A DNA stretch of 64,000 nt from Chrysopilus asiliformis. Lineage: Eukaryota; Arthropoda; Insecta; Diptera; Rhagionidae. A program made the translations under genes and the position numbers. The notes under the pieces were generated by a model, which made no database searches, was not told the DNA's origin, and worked only from the letters and a program-made list of their open reading frames with translations. Location of the stretch: assembly GCA_964034945.1 (NCBI GenBank), contig OZ035962.1, positions 112,117,234 through 112,181,233 of the forward strand. Reading direction: 5' to 3'. Of this stretch, positions 22,861 through 34,156 are shown in pieces. Position 1 is the first letter of the stretch, and each line of letters opens with the position of its first letter.

Positions 22861-23840
22861 TTGAACAGGATTCTTGCCTTTAGCGCATTTTTCAAAATGT
22901 TTTTTTGTTTCTTTTTTTTATAAAATTTTTAGATAAAAAACATTGCGACCTCCAAAAATGATTGTCGCGATCCTCCGTTTGGGATACAGTAGCCTAGAGT
23001 TAGAGTTTCTTTTTTAATTTTTTCTCGTTTGTTTTAAATTTAAATTTCCCAATATAGAATATTTTACAAAAGCCTCTTTGGTAGCACTTCCCATTTTCTC
23101 TTCAATTGCAATTAACAACAAATTCAAATGGCGAAAAAATTCAGTGTATGCATTTCTCTCTGTAGTCATTGAAAGCCTATTATAAATTTTTTAGTTTATT
23201 CATACTTTAAAGCCAACCTTAATCCTTTGTTTTGAGATTCTAAAACCTTGACCAATACTATTTTTCACTGTTGTGTTTTTCCAAGGAGGCGGAAAACCTA
23301 GGAATTAGAGGTGAATGACTTACAAAAAATTGAAAAGGATACAGAAGCCCTTTTTCGAGGTATCCAACAACAGGAGCACACTGGACTGGGAACAATGAAA
23401 GTGGGGTAGGATAAATTTTTAATTCTGGAAAGTGCTTGTCATCATTTATTTTTCAGTGAATAAAATGGAAAAAGAATTAAAAACAAAACCCATTATTAGT
23501 ACAAAAGGTATAAGCCCAAACACAGAAGAATTCTTAAAAAACGGGGAATGAACGAAAGGAAAAGCCGTTAATTAACCAGTCTATGGCCTTTATACCTGGA
23601 TAATATTTACGAGTCAAGTTGGGAAAAAGCTTATTTTTACTTTTGTTTTCTGTGTTTGTTTTTTTTTTTAAATTTAACGAGTCAGTTAAGTAATTGTGTA
23701 AATAGGTTTCAAGAAAACAATTCTACATAAACATATTGAAATAAATGAGACATTTAGGAATTATACGAATTTTTTAAGATTTTTATTTTTGGTAAGAATA
23801 TTATTTAAATTTTTTTTTTTGGCTCTACAAAATGTGTTAT
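22861..23840. other. No recognised gene; start is probable R1 remainder
   Basis: The first ~60 bp resembles R-family sequence. The rest is unassigned AT-rich DNA. Confidence 0.35.
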
Positions 23841-23844
23841 TTAA

Positions 23845-23952
23845 CCCTTTCAGACCACATCTCGTTTTTTTGTCCTATTAAAGACCCAATAAGAATGAAT
23901 CTATAAAAGGTTTTTCTGCGTCTCACTGTTTGAAGACCTCAGTCTCAACGGG
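23845..23952. mobile_element. 108-bp TTAA-flanked piggyBac-like MITE
   Basis: The left end TTAA-CCCTTTCAGACCACA and the inverted right end TCAA-CCCGTTGAGACTGAG match imperfectly. TTAA is intact at the left and reads TTGA at the right. Old and diverged. Confidence 0.5.
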
Positions 23953-24042
23953 TTGATTGAAAAAAAAATTAAAACGTTCATAGTAAATTTTAGATAATTT
24001 ACTATTTACAAGAATGAAAGCTCGAAAAAGTTTTTTTCTTAA

Positions 24043-24301
24043 CACGTTGGCTACCATGTGAGTCACCGGTGTACACACACTATTGTCATTACCGTTAGTT
24101 TCTCAAGTTCCATGGTTGAGTGCAGTCGCTCGTGCGGTACAAGGGGGTTTTTTTTGTCCGTTATATTTTATTCGATTCGTTCGTTTTTGTCTGTATTGAT
24201 CTTGTGTTCACTGGTAACTCACAAAGTACAGAAATGATTTTTGCGTTTTTTCCCAGTGTATACTAGCGGAGTAAGCGTTTTTTTGGCTGGTAGCCAACGT
24301 G
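24043..24301. mobile_element. 259-bp piggyBac-like MITE
   Basis: The left end TTAA-CACGTTGGCTACCA and the inverted right end CACGTTGGCTACCA match exactly for 14 bases. TTAA is present only at the left; the right flank is 'gaaa'. The ends resemble those of the element at 38101. No coding sequence. Confidence 0.65.
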
Positions 24302-25268
24302 GAAAATACGAAGTAAGTTTTAATTTTATGTAAATTTTGACAAAATCAATTTACTATAGCTAAGAAAATGTTTAACAATTTTATAAACATTTTGAATTCT
24401 TAATAATTACGACTGAAATCCGGATGTTTTCGTTTCTCATTTCATTCACTTATCCAAACTCCTGAAGATATTTTAAGAATTTTCATGCAATCCTTAACGT
24501 TCATAAAAATTTCACGAAAAACACAGAAATTCGAAAACGTACAAAGTAAAAGAATCCTGCCTGATGAAATATTTCTGTGTTCCAGATCCTAAGAATTAAT
24601 TCTTGAATACAAACGGAAACCCATGAAACATACAAAGAGCCAAATTTGCTATAAATTCCCAGAAATACATACCAGCAATTTTGAATCTATACCGATTAAT
24701 CCTAGTGTTAATGATTTACCTTTGAAATAAGCAATGAATTCCCATTTTTGTTATATTATGATTAAATACTTTGTAAATATGAGTGTTAGGTGATTATACT
24801 ATGGTTTAACACAATGTAAAATCAAGGAAATTTTCCATAAGACTTGCCAAAATTTTAATTAGAAACTTGAAACAAAATACTTTAATCGTTGGCTATAAAA
24901 CACGATAGAATTTTTCAAGTAATTTTATTAAATTTTCATTAAAATTTAATATTTTGTGTATTATAATGAAATTTAAGGTCTTGGGTAAAATGAATATTTT
25001 TGAGTTTAAGCAATTTCGATATGATCTTGGTAAATAGTGTATAGTTTGATATTTAACAACCTTTCAAAATATGTGGGTGCCGAAAGTTTTTACGTCTAAA
25101 TATCTTTAGGAATAATTTTTGCATTTGGAAATGATTACACAGGATGACAAAGGCAGAAATTTCTTGGTGCACCTGATATTAGAATTTCTTTTTCAAGGTA
25201 ATTTGGTGTCGCCAATTTCGAATATGTCACTGGTTAGGCTGTGTGAGTTTTAGTTTTTGAGAAATATG
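24302..25268. other. No recognised gene or repeat family
   Basis: AT-rich unassigned sequence. Confidence 0.35.
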
Positions 25269-25321
25269 GGGTGCTTCATAAATGGGAATCTGGCAGAGAT
25301 GCTTCATAAATGGGAATCTGT
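25269..25321 (+). repeat. 30-bp tandem duplication
   Basis: 'tgcttcataaatgggaatct' occurs twice in direct tandem. Confidence 0.85.
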
Positions 25322-25479
25322 AGACGAGAGGCTGGTGGCTGCTCGACGTTTGGACTCGAGTCTGACTTTTCAAGGAGTGGGGTTTACATGAGCGTCCTTA
25401 GGGCGGCCCCACCAGATCGGAATCCCTTCAGGGGAGGTCAATAAAAAGTATCCTATCTTTTATTCTGCAAGTATTTCTA

Positions 25480-25761
25480 CACTCAGAAAAATGTCCAGGT
25501 CAACTTTTTGTCAGGTTAACTCTGAGCGCTAGCTGGCTGACAGAGGTTTCCATTACATGACATTACATCCTCGAAATACCTATCTAAGGTCAACTCGTGC
25601 AGCTCCCAATGCCCTACTTCACCTGCTGGTGGCTTAATTTCAGATTTTTTTCCGGCCACAGGTCAACACAAGTTTTACATTCCCTCATGCAGGCGAAGGC
25701 GGGCCTCGCATAGGCCCGAGGCCAATTACGCCGTATGAGTTAGCCTCAATTTTTCTGAGTG
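25480..25761 (-). mobile_element. CACTCAG MITE, copy M3
   Basis: Reverse-oriented copy of M1, flanked by TA on both sides. It keeps the 'cattacatgacattacatcc' segment that M1 retains in part and M2 and M4 lack. Confidence 0.9.
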
Positions 25762-25763
25762 TA

Positions 25764-28296
25764 GGAAGTCAATTTTGTAAATAGAATTTAACAAATGATA
25801 TAGAGAAGGTGCTCAAGGTGTACTTTGCACGCCACTGATAGAAATACACAAAAAAAAAGATATAATAAAATAGGTCATCATTAAATTACAATAAACCGAT
25901 TTTATGCCGTGTTTTCATTATTATGTAAATTGACTAGATCCCTTGTATTATAAAAATGTCCAATCATTGATTTATCCTTTTTCGTCCTTTAGAAAACAAA
26001 ACAATGTATGAAAATTCATTAAAGTTTAATAAACGTATTTAATTGCTGTTGGTTTACAAATTGATTTTTTCGTGTATTATCGTTGTATGCATAACAATGT
26101 ATGTGTGTGATAATGTTTTCAATTTATTGTTAGTGTTAAAGTATTTATTCAAACAAGAAGAAATCAATAATCAATTTAAAATTGAACCTAAAACCCAAAT
26201 CCAATTTATATATACTTACTGACTCTGTCATCACTAAAATACATTATGGGGATATGTACAAATATTTATATATAAAAATAAATATAGATAGTGTAAATAT
26301 CGTTCAGTAGTTGATAAGTACGATATCTTAGAAAGCTTGTGGTTAAATCTTGAATATGTATAAAATACTCACATATTTATACGAAAATCATATATGAGGT
26401 CCAATTATTTTCGTTTTGGTCTTTCTATGGTTTTAAGGTTAGTTGCTATCGTTTCGGAAAGATATTTAAAGGTGAAGCCACCATATTTGGTTAGTAGGCG
26501 GTTCTGAATTCTGGTAAGCAATACATTAATGGTTTATGTGTACAGTCAAACTTTTGTAAGACAAACCCTTTTAGTCACCGCCATAGAATAATTGAAACTT
26601 GAAGTTTTTTGTGTAATTTGACGCTGTTTGTGTGATTTCTCATCACACAAAGAGCATGCATTTTTCTGTTTTTCATCGAAATTTGCTACCCCTAAAATCA
26701 TACATTTTGAAATTAGATTTCTACCGTGTTTAAAATCCGTCAACTCAAAAATAAATTAACCGATTAAATTTAAATTTGGTTCATATCTCCTGAATGAGAG
26801 AAAGTGCTGAAATGAATATTTTTTGTTCTCCTTGTTAAATTTATAGTATTTTTATCCAACACTTGTATTAAAAATACATTTCCAGAAGGGTCTGTCCGCA
26901 GAATACGTCACAGATTTAGAGGGACGGAGAATTGATCTAAGGTAATGTGACGGAACTATTAAATTACATAAAAAAATCACGGGAGGATGGTTTGGAAGAC
27001 AAATATCAGCGTGATGTACGTTGAAGGCCGTCCATAGAATACAGGTTTCAATGTTCTTCCAAATCTGTTCAGTACACTCAAAGATAAACCATACATAAAA
27101 TTAATTGAATAATTTCTGCTGGATGTTCTTTCGCACTCGCAGCAATATCTTGAGTGTCGTAGAAGCGAATTCGAATTAATCACCTCAAAAATGCGTCTGC
27201 AGATATTATATTTGTGCAAATTAAAAATAAACAAAATTATTCAAAATTTTTAATTAAACGTAAACACATTACAGTGATAAAAGTGAATTATTTCTTCATA
27301 GTATATTGGCATTTTACTCAATTAATTTGTGAAAAATATATCTTCATAGAGTAAAGGTTAAGCCTTAAGGTAAAATTTTCCTCAAACTGCTTCATTGAAT
27401 TATAGAAATTTGCAAGCAGGTGCACTAAAAATATACATTGCCATCGGTGCAATATACAATTTGCCATAAGCTGCTTTCATTTGCTCCATTAGTTGCAAAT
27501 TGAAAATCCACTAAGAAGCTTTTTCTGTGTAAAAAACCTATGTTCAGGTCACACGTTGCCCAACATATAATTCTGTTGAAAAAAAAACAACAACATCATA
27601 CAAAAAAGAGAATCTACTTGTGGAAATGGAAAAGCATATTGATAGAAAAAGATTTTAGCTCAATATCCGTTGTGGAAATACTACATGTGTCTTTTCTTGG
27701 CACGTCTGGTCTTGTCGAGCTCACAGTTTTATTCCTTTTTCTATCAAAAGAAATTTCTTGCGCTAACTTAACCGTGAAATGAGCTTTTGAAAGGTTTTAT
27801 ATACGGATGGAATGCATTCTTACCTAGACTTTTTATAGTGATTTATAATAGGGTGGAAAAATTTCTACCATTTAAATGTATTTGCAAGATTGGTATTTGG
27901 AACAATTCACGATTGCATAGCACTACAAAAAACATTCGTACAATAAAAATAATAGTATTTGCACGAATCACTAGGCTAGAATGAGTAACAATTGGAATTC
28001 GAACATCAAAAAAAAAATTCTTGAAAGTAGAAAAAAGCTTATTAAAATGTATTTACATAACTTATTATCACACATTGTTATACTTTTCCTCGGATTTGAT
28101 TTGAAAATCAGGTCGAGTCGAAAGATAAAAAAAAAATATTCAGGTGGAATTGAGAACCTTTTCCTTTTTGGAAGTCGGTTAAAAAATGTGTAAATTATTG
28201 AAATTCTTTTGAACACATTTTCTGAAAAACTTCCTCAAGAGATAAAAGGAAAAGCCTGTGTACAACATTTCATGGGAATGGTATTGGGCTTTCAAC
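25764..28296. other. No recognised gene; scattered fragments
   Basis: Short frames at 26546-26743, 26977-27234 and 27540-28216 show no recognisable domains. 26888-26905 ('ggtctgtccgcagaatacgt') is a half-copy of the GTCCATAAAATACGT-type end. Confidence 0.35.
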
Positions 28297-28297
28297 C

Positions 28298-28345
28298 AGT
28301 TTTCAAACAGTTTTCAAACAGTTTTCAAACAGTTTTCAACCAGCC
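28298..28345 (+). repeat. 11-bp tandem repeat, about 4 units
   Basis: 'cagttttcaaa' is repeated in direct tandem, starting and ending with 'cagttttcaac' variants. Confidence 0.9.
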
Positions 28346-28361
28346 AGATCAACAAACATAA

Positions 28362-28990
28362 TAATATCAGTTGTGGTCAACACAAAAATTTCCTCTGCAA
28401 TATTTAGTTTTGGAAAAAATATGTAAAAAATAATATTTTTTCAAATATCTTGAGAACTTTTAAACATATCTAAAAACCGTTAAAGAAAAAATGCATTAAA
28501 TTTTATGGTCTTTGAATTAGTCTTTGCATAGTTTCCGAGAAAAATTTTCAAAAACTTATTTTTTTTTACCTCAATGGTGGTGGGGAAACGAATGTACAGT
28601 TCACAGTTTCTCGACTTCTATCTCGAAAACCATTGTCCCTACGAAAAATTTTTATTTAACCTTTTTTGTAGAGAATTTTTGGAGGAGCAATTCATCTGAA
28701 CCCAAAAGACGCGTACAGGCCATACAAAGCGAGATATTTACGATTTTTTTGACTTTTGACTTTTGACCTTGAATAATGGCAATTCCTCTGTGCGACGCAT
28801 AGTTTGACGACTTGTATCTCGAAAACTGTTTGTCCTACAAGAAAATTGTATTTAATCTTTTTTGTAGAGAATTTTATTGTGATTAAATCATCTGAACCTC
28901 AAAAAGACGTACAACTCGTACAAAGTGAGATAAACGTAAAAAACTGATTTTTGCGACCTTTGACCTTGAATAATTCACGACGCCGGCGAA
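28362..28990 (+). mobile_element. Family Q repeat, copy Q2, with internal 197-bp duplication
   Basis: Begins 'atatcagttgtggtcaacac', shared with Q1 (about 530-560, within E1) and Q3 (48350-48715, reversed). The interior holds two direct units about 197 bp apart (28610-28775 and 28807-28975), sharing 'ccttttttgtagagaatttt'-type and 'gacctttgaccttgaataat'-type phrases. No coding sequence recognised. Confidence 0.6.
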
Positions 28991-29110
28991 ATTTTGGAAT
29001 GGACTTATGGGACGTTGTTTGTTATGTCAAAATAAAGGTATGTGCAAAAATCCAGTTAACTAGGATTTTTTAAGAGGTTAAATCCTAATTTTCCTGGATT
29101 ATATTACAAT

Positions 29111-29592
29111 CAGGGTATTCACAGTCGTCTTTTAAATCGCGGGTAAATGTAATTCAGTCAAATTTAACAGATTTTTACCGAGACGGTAACTTGGTTCATG
29201 TAAAAATGAATTACTGGATTCGGTAATTGTATACATGCCTTGAGTCGTGTTTTCCGGCCCGGTTATTCGGTATCAAGAATCAACCGCGGGTGGCGCTAGT
29301 AATGTTTTTAGTTGTCAAATTTTCTCGCTGGTTATCTCATCGGACTGCGATTTTTTTCAATTTTGATAGCCGTTGCCACAATAGAAATTCAAAAGAATAC
29401 ATCAAACATGGATTTAAAGGTATGTGACATATTTTACAATCAAATTCGCAGTTCATGATTTGGTCACGTATCAAATAAAAGCGCTGTTCTCAAATCTGTG
29501 ATGTGGGATGTTCACAGCAGAATATTTTCAGTCTTTTAATATTACCGAAAATACCGAATACCGAAAATTAAAAGAGGATTGTGAATACCCTG
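29111..29592. mobile_element. 482-bp TIR element with CAGGGTATTCACA ends
   Basis: The ends CAGGGTATTCACAGTC and (inverted) CAGGGTATTCACAATC pair, with partial pairing further in. 'aat' flanks both ends. The interior is more GC-rich at 29270-29400 and contains ATGGATTTAAAG directly followed by GTATGT, a start codon beside a good splice donor. This would fit a 5' exon retained in a deletion derivative, but that is inference. Confidence 0.65.
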
Positions 29593-29595
29593 AAT

Positions 29596-30420
29596 ATGTT
29601 TTGCTAAAATTTCTCCTTATATCGAATTTTCAAAATATTTTGAGCACAAATAAATTAAAATCTTAAATTGTATACGATATTGACGATATTTAAATAATAA
29701 TTGCCCACAGTCAGTACAAAGTTCCATAGAAGGTGATATTCTGAAATATTTTATGCATGAATTTTCTACATACCTATATTTGTTTACAATAACCGATTTC
29801 TTGTGTTTGTGTTAAAACATCCATGCCTAATCTGCTATCTGAATTCTGCATTGGGTGATATTAGATAATCAAATCATGGAAAGAGTCAACACAGCATCAA
29901 GGGATTGTATTTGTCGTCTTTAGACGAGTGTAAGTAAGTTTGTATCAAAATTGAAATCAATAATAAAGGCAAAACCAATGTAAGTTCGGAAAACTGTCAT
30001 GAATAGCATTAGGTTGTATTGCTTTTGAAGAGCAAGAAATCTAAGAATTTGTAGTTACTGTGAGAGCACTTGATATTGATTTTGAATAATGGCAAACACA
30101 CTTAATGCAAATATTTGACGGAACAAGTATTTAAATGCATCTCATGTGTAACGTTTCAGTCGTTTGTCAAATATGTAAAATTTTATTGACACGATTTAGA
30201 TACTTCTCTATGGAAAATATTACTTCAAAATGAAATGAATATTTTTGAAAAATTTAGTGCAACCCAAAAAAAAGTTTAAAAAATTTCAAACAAAAACTTG
30301 CGAAATTTTAAACGTAAAACAAACCCTCGAATAAATTTTAAATTTATGTCTAAGACATATCCTGATACACACTTATTTTTGTGCTATACTTTTCACTTTA
30401 ACATAAATTCCTCTTAACGG
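29596..30420. other. No recognised gene or repeat family
   Basis: AT-rich unassigned sequence. Confidence 0.35.
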
Positions 30421-30745
30421 AGGGTGACCATATATGATGGTAACGGAAAGTTTAAATATATGTACCAATAAAAACAAAAGAGCAAAATCTTTTAAAATAT
30501 CTACACACGCAACATGTGGCAAATCGCTGAAAAAATGCGCCGCAGGCAAAAAAAATGTGATTTACACGAAATTTTGTACAAGGAGAATTTTCTAAAGCAG
30601 GATTTTTTAGTGGTCGTTTTTTTAATGTTTCATAAATGACACTAATTTGCAAAAACCCCGGGACAAAAGTTTATTTTCCGAAATGTCGGGTCAACATGCC
30701 TAAATCCGGGACGGTCGCGGACATTCCGGTACGTATGGTCACCCT
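30421..30745. mobile_element. Family R element, copy R2
   Basis: AGGGTGACCATA at the left and its inverse TATGGTCACCCT at the right. The right half carries 'ccgggacaaaagtttatttt' and 'atccgggacggtcgcggaca', the family wording, and the middle has 'gcgccgcaggc'. CGG lies outside both ends and may be a 3-bp duplication. Confidence 0.7.
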
Positions 30746-32036
30746 CGGTTAATGTGAAAAAAAGTAGAATCTACAAGATATTTTCCGGTAATATTTTTAC
30801 ACAATATTTCTTTTTATCATAAATCTCGTTATATTTTCTCATCATCAACACGAAATTTATCCAAAGTGTCGCTTGGAGTCAGTGCTCGTTTAGGAGATTA
30901 CAGTCCTTAGATAACATCAAATGTTTCTCCGTCTAAGATGGAAAAACGGAAACAAGTTAAGAAAAAAGAGATATACAGCAAGACTTTGGTAATTTTTCTT
31001 CGGATTTTCCTAGAAGAAGGATAACCATAAGATGATGATGGGAATCGTTGTTAAATTGTTGTAATACAAGAAAATGCGATATAAAAACTTTTAACGATGT
31101 GAGGAATAATCCTTGGAAGTTTTTTTTTTAACCCCAGGAAAGTGAATTTACGAATGTGGACATGAAAAAATGAAAGTGTTTTAGTTTTTTATAAAGATTT
31201 TATGAAGATTTCAATTCATAATAGGATCCCTAATAAATTATAATTATTATTAAATTAATTTTTTTTCGTATAACATTGTATACGCTCTAGATTTTAGAAG
31301 AATCTTGCCTTGTAGCCGATAGGCCTCCCCCTGCGCCTTTCAAAAAAAGATAACAAAATAAATTGGACTGAATATGATTTAAACGAATAAAACAAACAAA
31401 ATCCTTACGCGTAAACCTGAAATAAATTTATTTTGTACAAGGAGAATTTTCTAAAGGTCAACGTTGTCTGTATTCAATGTCAAGGAGTTTTAACTAAAAA
31501 TATAATTCTCTCAGAGTCGTTTGCACCAACGAAACTTGGCGTCTTATGTTCAACTTAAATTATTTAAGTCCCAGAATTTCTACGCTTTTGGTAGGCTAAG
31601 CACAACTTAAATAGTTATGACTTGTATCAGCAAACGGGCCTTAATATCTGTTTCGCAAGTAACACTTAAGGCGCTTCAACACAAAAATGGCAGAAGTTAA
31701 GCTATTTACTCAATATTAAATAAAATGTGTCCTTTGCCTTATTTAAACAGTTTAATTTCATTGCACCATCGTTTAGTTGTTTTGGCCCTTTCACTTTTGT
31801 TAATTATTAAATTTATGTTTTGTTAGATTTGGAATTATATAGAGTACAAATTCAAGGAAAACTCTTATTTATCAAATTTTATGTTAAACAAGCATTTAAA
31901 GCGAAATTTAATGTTCAGTAAATTTTAGTGATTTGTGTACCTACTATATCTCGCGAACAGCAAGTATTATCGAAGTTTTATTTTTAATTTGTAAAGCGCG
32001 TTTGCTTCTTTGATCCTTTGATAAAACGACGTTTTG
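30746..32036. other. No recognised gene; one phrase shared with R2
   Basis: 31432-31457 shares about 25 bases ('tttgtacaaggagaattttc…') with 30573-30598 in R2. The rest is unassigned AT-rich sequence. Confidence 0.35.
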
Positions 32037-32951
32037 ATACTCTGTATGGGAATCATACAGAAGTATTTTAGATTTACTACACCGTTTGTAACTCATGGAA
32101 ACAATCGTCGGACACAAAAATGAACTTTTCAAAAAAATGAACCAGACAGAAGGTTTTGATTTCCGCATGTATGTCCGTCTCTCTGTTTGTCCGTGAGCAC
32201 CATAACTTTCGAAATTATTGAGCTAGAGACTTGAAATTTTTTACAGTTATGTTTCTCGTAAATATAAAGGCTAAGTTCTTGAACGGACAAGAACTGGGCC
32301 ACTCATACTCCCCTCCTGCAGTTTTGCAATTTTAACAGTTTTTTTTGAAATTTTCTCGAAAACAGTGAGCCGTATTGAGGCGTTAAAAGCTAGAGTGGAC
32401 CAAGCCACATAATCGAGTTTTTGAAGCTTTTCCACTTTTGTACTATTATTGACTGTAAATTTTTGGAAAACAAAATTCTGTGGACTTTATTACTCAATGT
32501 TGAAATGTTCTTTTGTGCATCCAAACATATTTATCTAAAAACTCACTTGCAATAGTGATTCAAACACAAAAAAATTCACGATTCCGACATGTGGGTTGGT
32601 CCACTCTAGCTTTTAACGCCTCTATTGAAAAAAATGAGTTTAGAATATGATTTTACATAACTTATCCATACATTAAAATCCAGTTGAACCACTCCTTCCC
32701 CCTTGCCCCTTCCCAAATGCAAATGGATTATTTTTTTCTTATTTCCTCGAAAACGGTGGTGCATCGTATCGAAAAATTTATGAAGACCAAATGTATATGA
32801 TTTTAGATAACCACTTCTTACATTAAAATCCAATCGGGCTACTCCTTACACCCTCTCTCAAACAAATGGATATTTTCAAAAAAAAATTTTGTCTGTCCTC
32901 ATATAGAGTATTTGACGTTAGGGCCCTGGCAATTGTAGCTTTTCTTATGTT
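32037..32951 (+). mobile_element. Family H2 element, copy b, split by a MITE
   Basis: Starts ATACTCTGTATGG, then 'aatgaacttttc', 'ccgcatgtatgtccgtc', 'gagctagagacttgaaattt', an internal duplication with two 'cattaaaatccaatcgg'-type segments, TCATATAGAGTAT at 32899-32911, and the tail TAGCTTTTCTTATGTT ending 32951. The stem-loop site reads 'agggccctggcaatt', so its left arm is altered. A 246-bp MITE sits inside. No coding sequence. Confidence 0.7.
32377..32622. mobile_element. GAGGCG MITE, copy 1, inserted in H2-b
   Basis: TIRs GAGGCGTTAAAAGCTAGAGT and the inverse pair for about 28 bp. TATT flanks both sides as a 4-bp duplication. Nearly identical to copy 2 at 55192-55438. No coding sequence. 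Confidence 0.9.
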
Positions 32952-33705
32952 TGAACAATAAATAAATTCATTTAATTTTGTAATTTAAATTGGAATTTAA
33001 ATGGCTTCTTTTCTGTTTTTCAGTTGTATTTAAATTGAATTGCTAACAATTTGGAAAAATCCTTCGACTGTAAATGTGATAATTGTAATTCCAGTAAAAC
33101 GAAAATTCACAAAGGACTCACTTCAACAAAGACTTTTGTTTCGAACATTATTTTATTTGCTTTTATATGTATGTAGAAATTGTATTATAAATATAAGAAA
33201 TAAATAAAAGTGGGGATTTTTTTCGTTTTTTCGCTCATATTTTCAATACACATATGAATTTTTTTTTGATTGGAAATTTAAAAAAAATAAGACGAAATCA
33301 GATGCACTTTTTAGAAAAAAATACCTTCAATAAAAAATGTGATAAAATTGCGCTGCATGGGGAAATCAAAATTACGACAAACACTGAATATCGTGCTATT
33401 CCACCTGTTTGTAAATTTTCCGACACACAAAGTAAAGAGTTATACCAAAGATTAGATAGCTATAGATTAGCAACAACAGAAATTTTTGTAGAACTTTTAC
33501 AATGTATGGAAAATACTGTAAAGTTAGGAATCTCAATCAAGTAACGTATGCAGTTTAAATATTTTTATTGATGTTTTGACAGTTAAATTTCAAAATATGA
33601 GGGAAAATAATCGTTTTGCAAGGCATACTAAAGATTCCATTCAAGGTTGCGATTTTTTTTGCATCAAAAATTTGTTTCAGATTTCGTGTCTTGATTTACT
33701 TAATA
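32952..33705. other. No recognised gene; one weak ORF
   Basis: An ATG frame at 33254-33544 (96 residues) has a more protein-like second half (…EYRAIPPVCKFSDTQSK…) but no family I recognise and no clear splice or promoter signals. The rest is AT-rich. Confidence 0.3.
33254..33544 (+). other. Unrecognised 96-codon ORF, possible gene remnant
   Basis: ATG-started frame. Residues 1-35 are lysine/asparagine-rich, as expected of translated AT-rich DNA; residues about 40-90 are more balanced (RLDSYRLATTEIFVELLQCM). No domain, signal peptide or membrane segment is recognised. May be chance. Confidence 0.15.
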
Positions 33706-34156
33706 GTACCAGGAAAACCGAGCCATGCTCAGCCACCTCAAAGTCGTCGTTTTGCTGAAATTTTGGAGAGGTGAGACCTATCAATCTAGACAGGTCTCAC
33801 CTCTGTTAGAAAAACACACGCAATATCTTAGAAAAATACACAGCGTAGGTGGATTAGTGAGACGATACCTGTCTTGCATAATTAAACTTCATATGATCAA
33901 TTGGGTATAATGTTGAAAAATCGAAAGCCCTTAGCTCCCTTAGTGATACTGTAAAGTTTCATTAAGATCGGACCACCCAATTCGAAGATAACAGGCAAGG
34001 GGTGTCAAGGGGTGTCAAGGGGGATTTTCTCAGAGGTGAGAGCAATCTAGATCGGTTTTTTTGTCCCCGAAAATCCCTAGCCCCCAAGTTTCGTGAAAAT
34101 CGTTAGGCGTGTTTTCGAGATCGTTGTGCAAACATTCCTCGTATTATATTATAGGA
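33706..34156 (+). mobile_element. Family I repeat, copy I2
   Basis: Starts 'gtaccaggaaaaccgagcc' and ends 'cgtattatattatagga', like I1, with one unit of the 121-bp repeat ('actgtaaagtttcattaag'). A perfect 13-bp hairpin (AGAGGTGAGACCT and its inverse) lies at 33771-33808, from two oppositely oriented copies of the 'gaggtgagacct' phrase. Confidence 0.65.
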
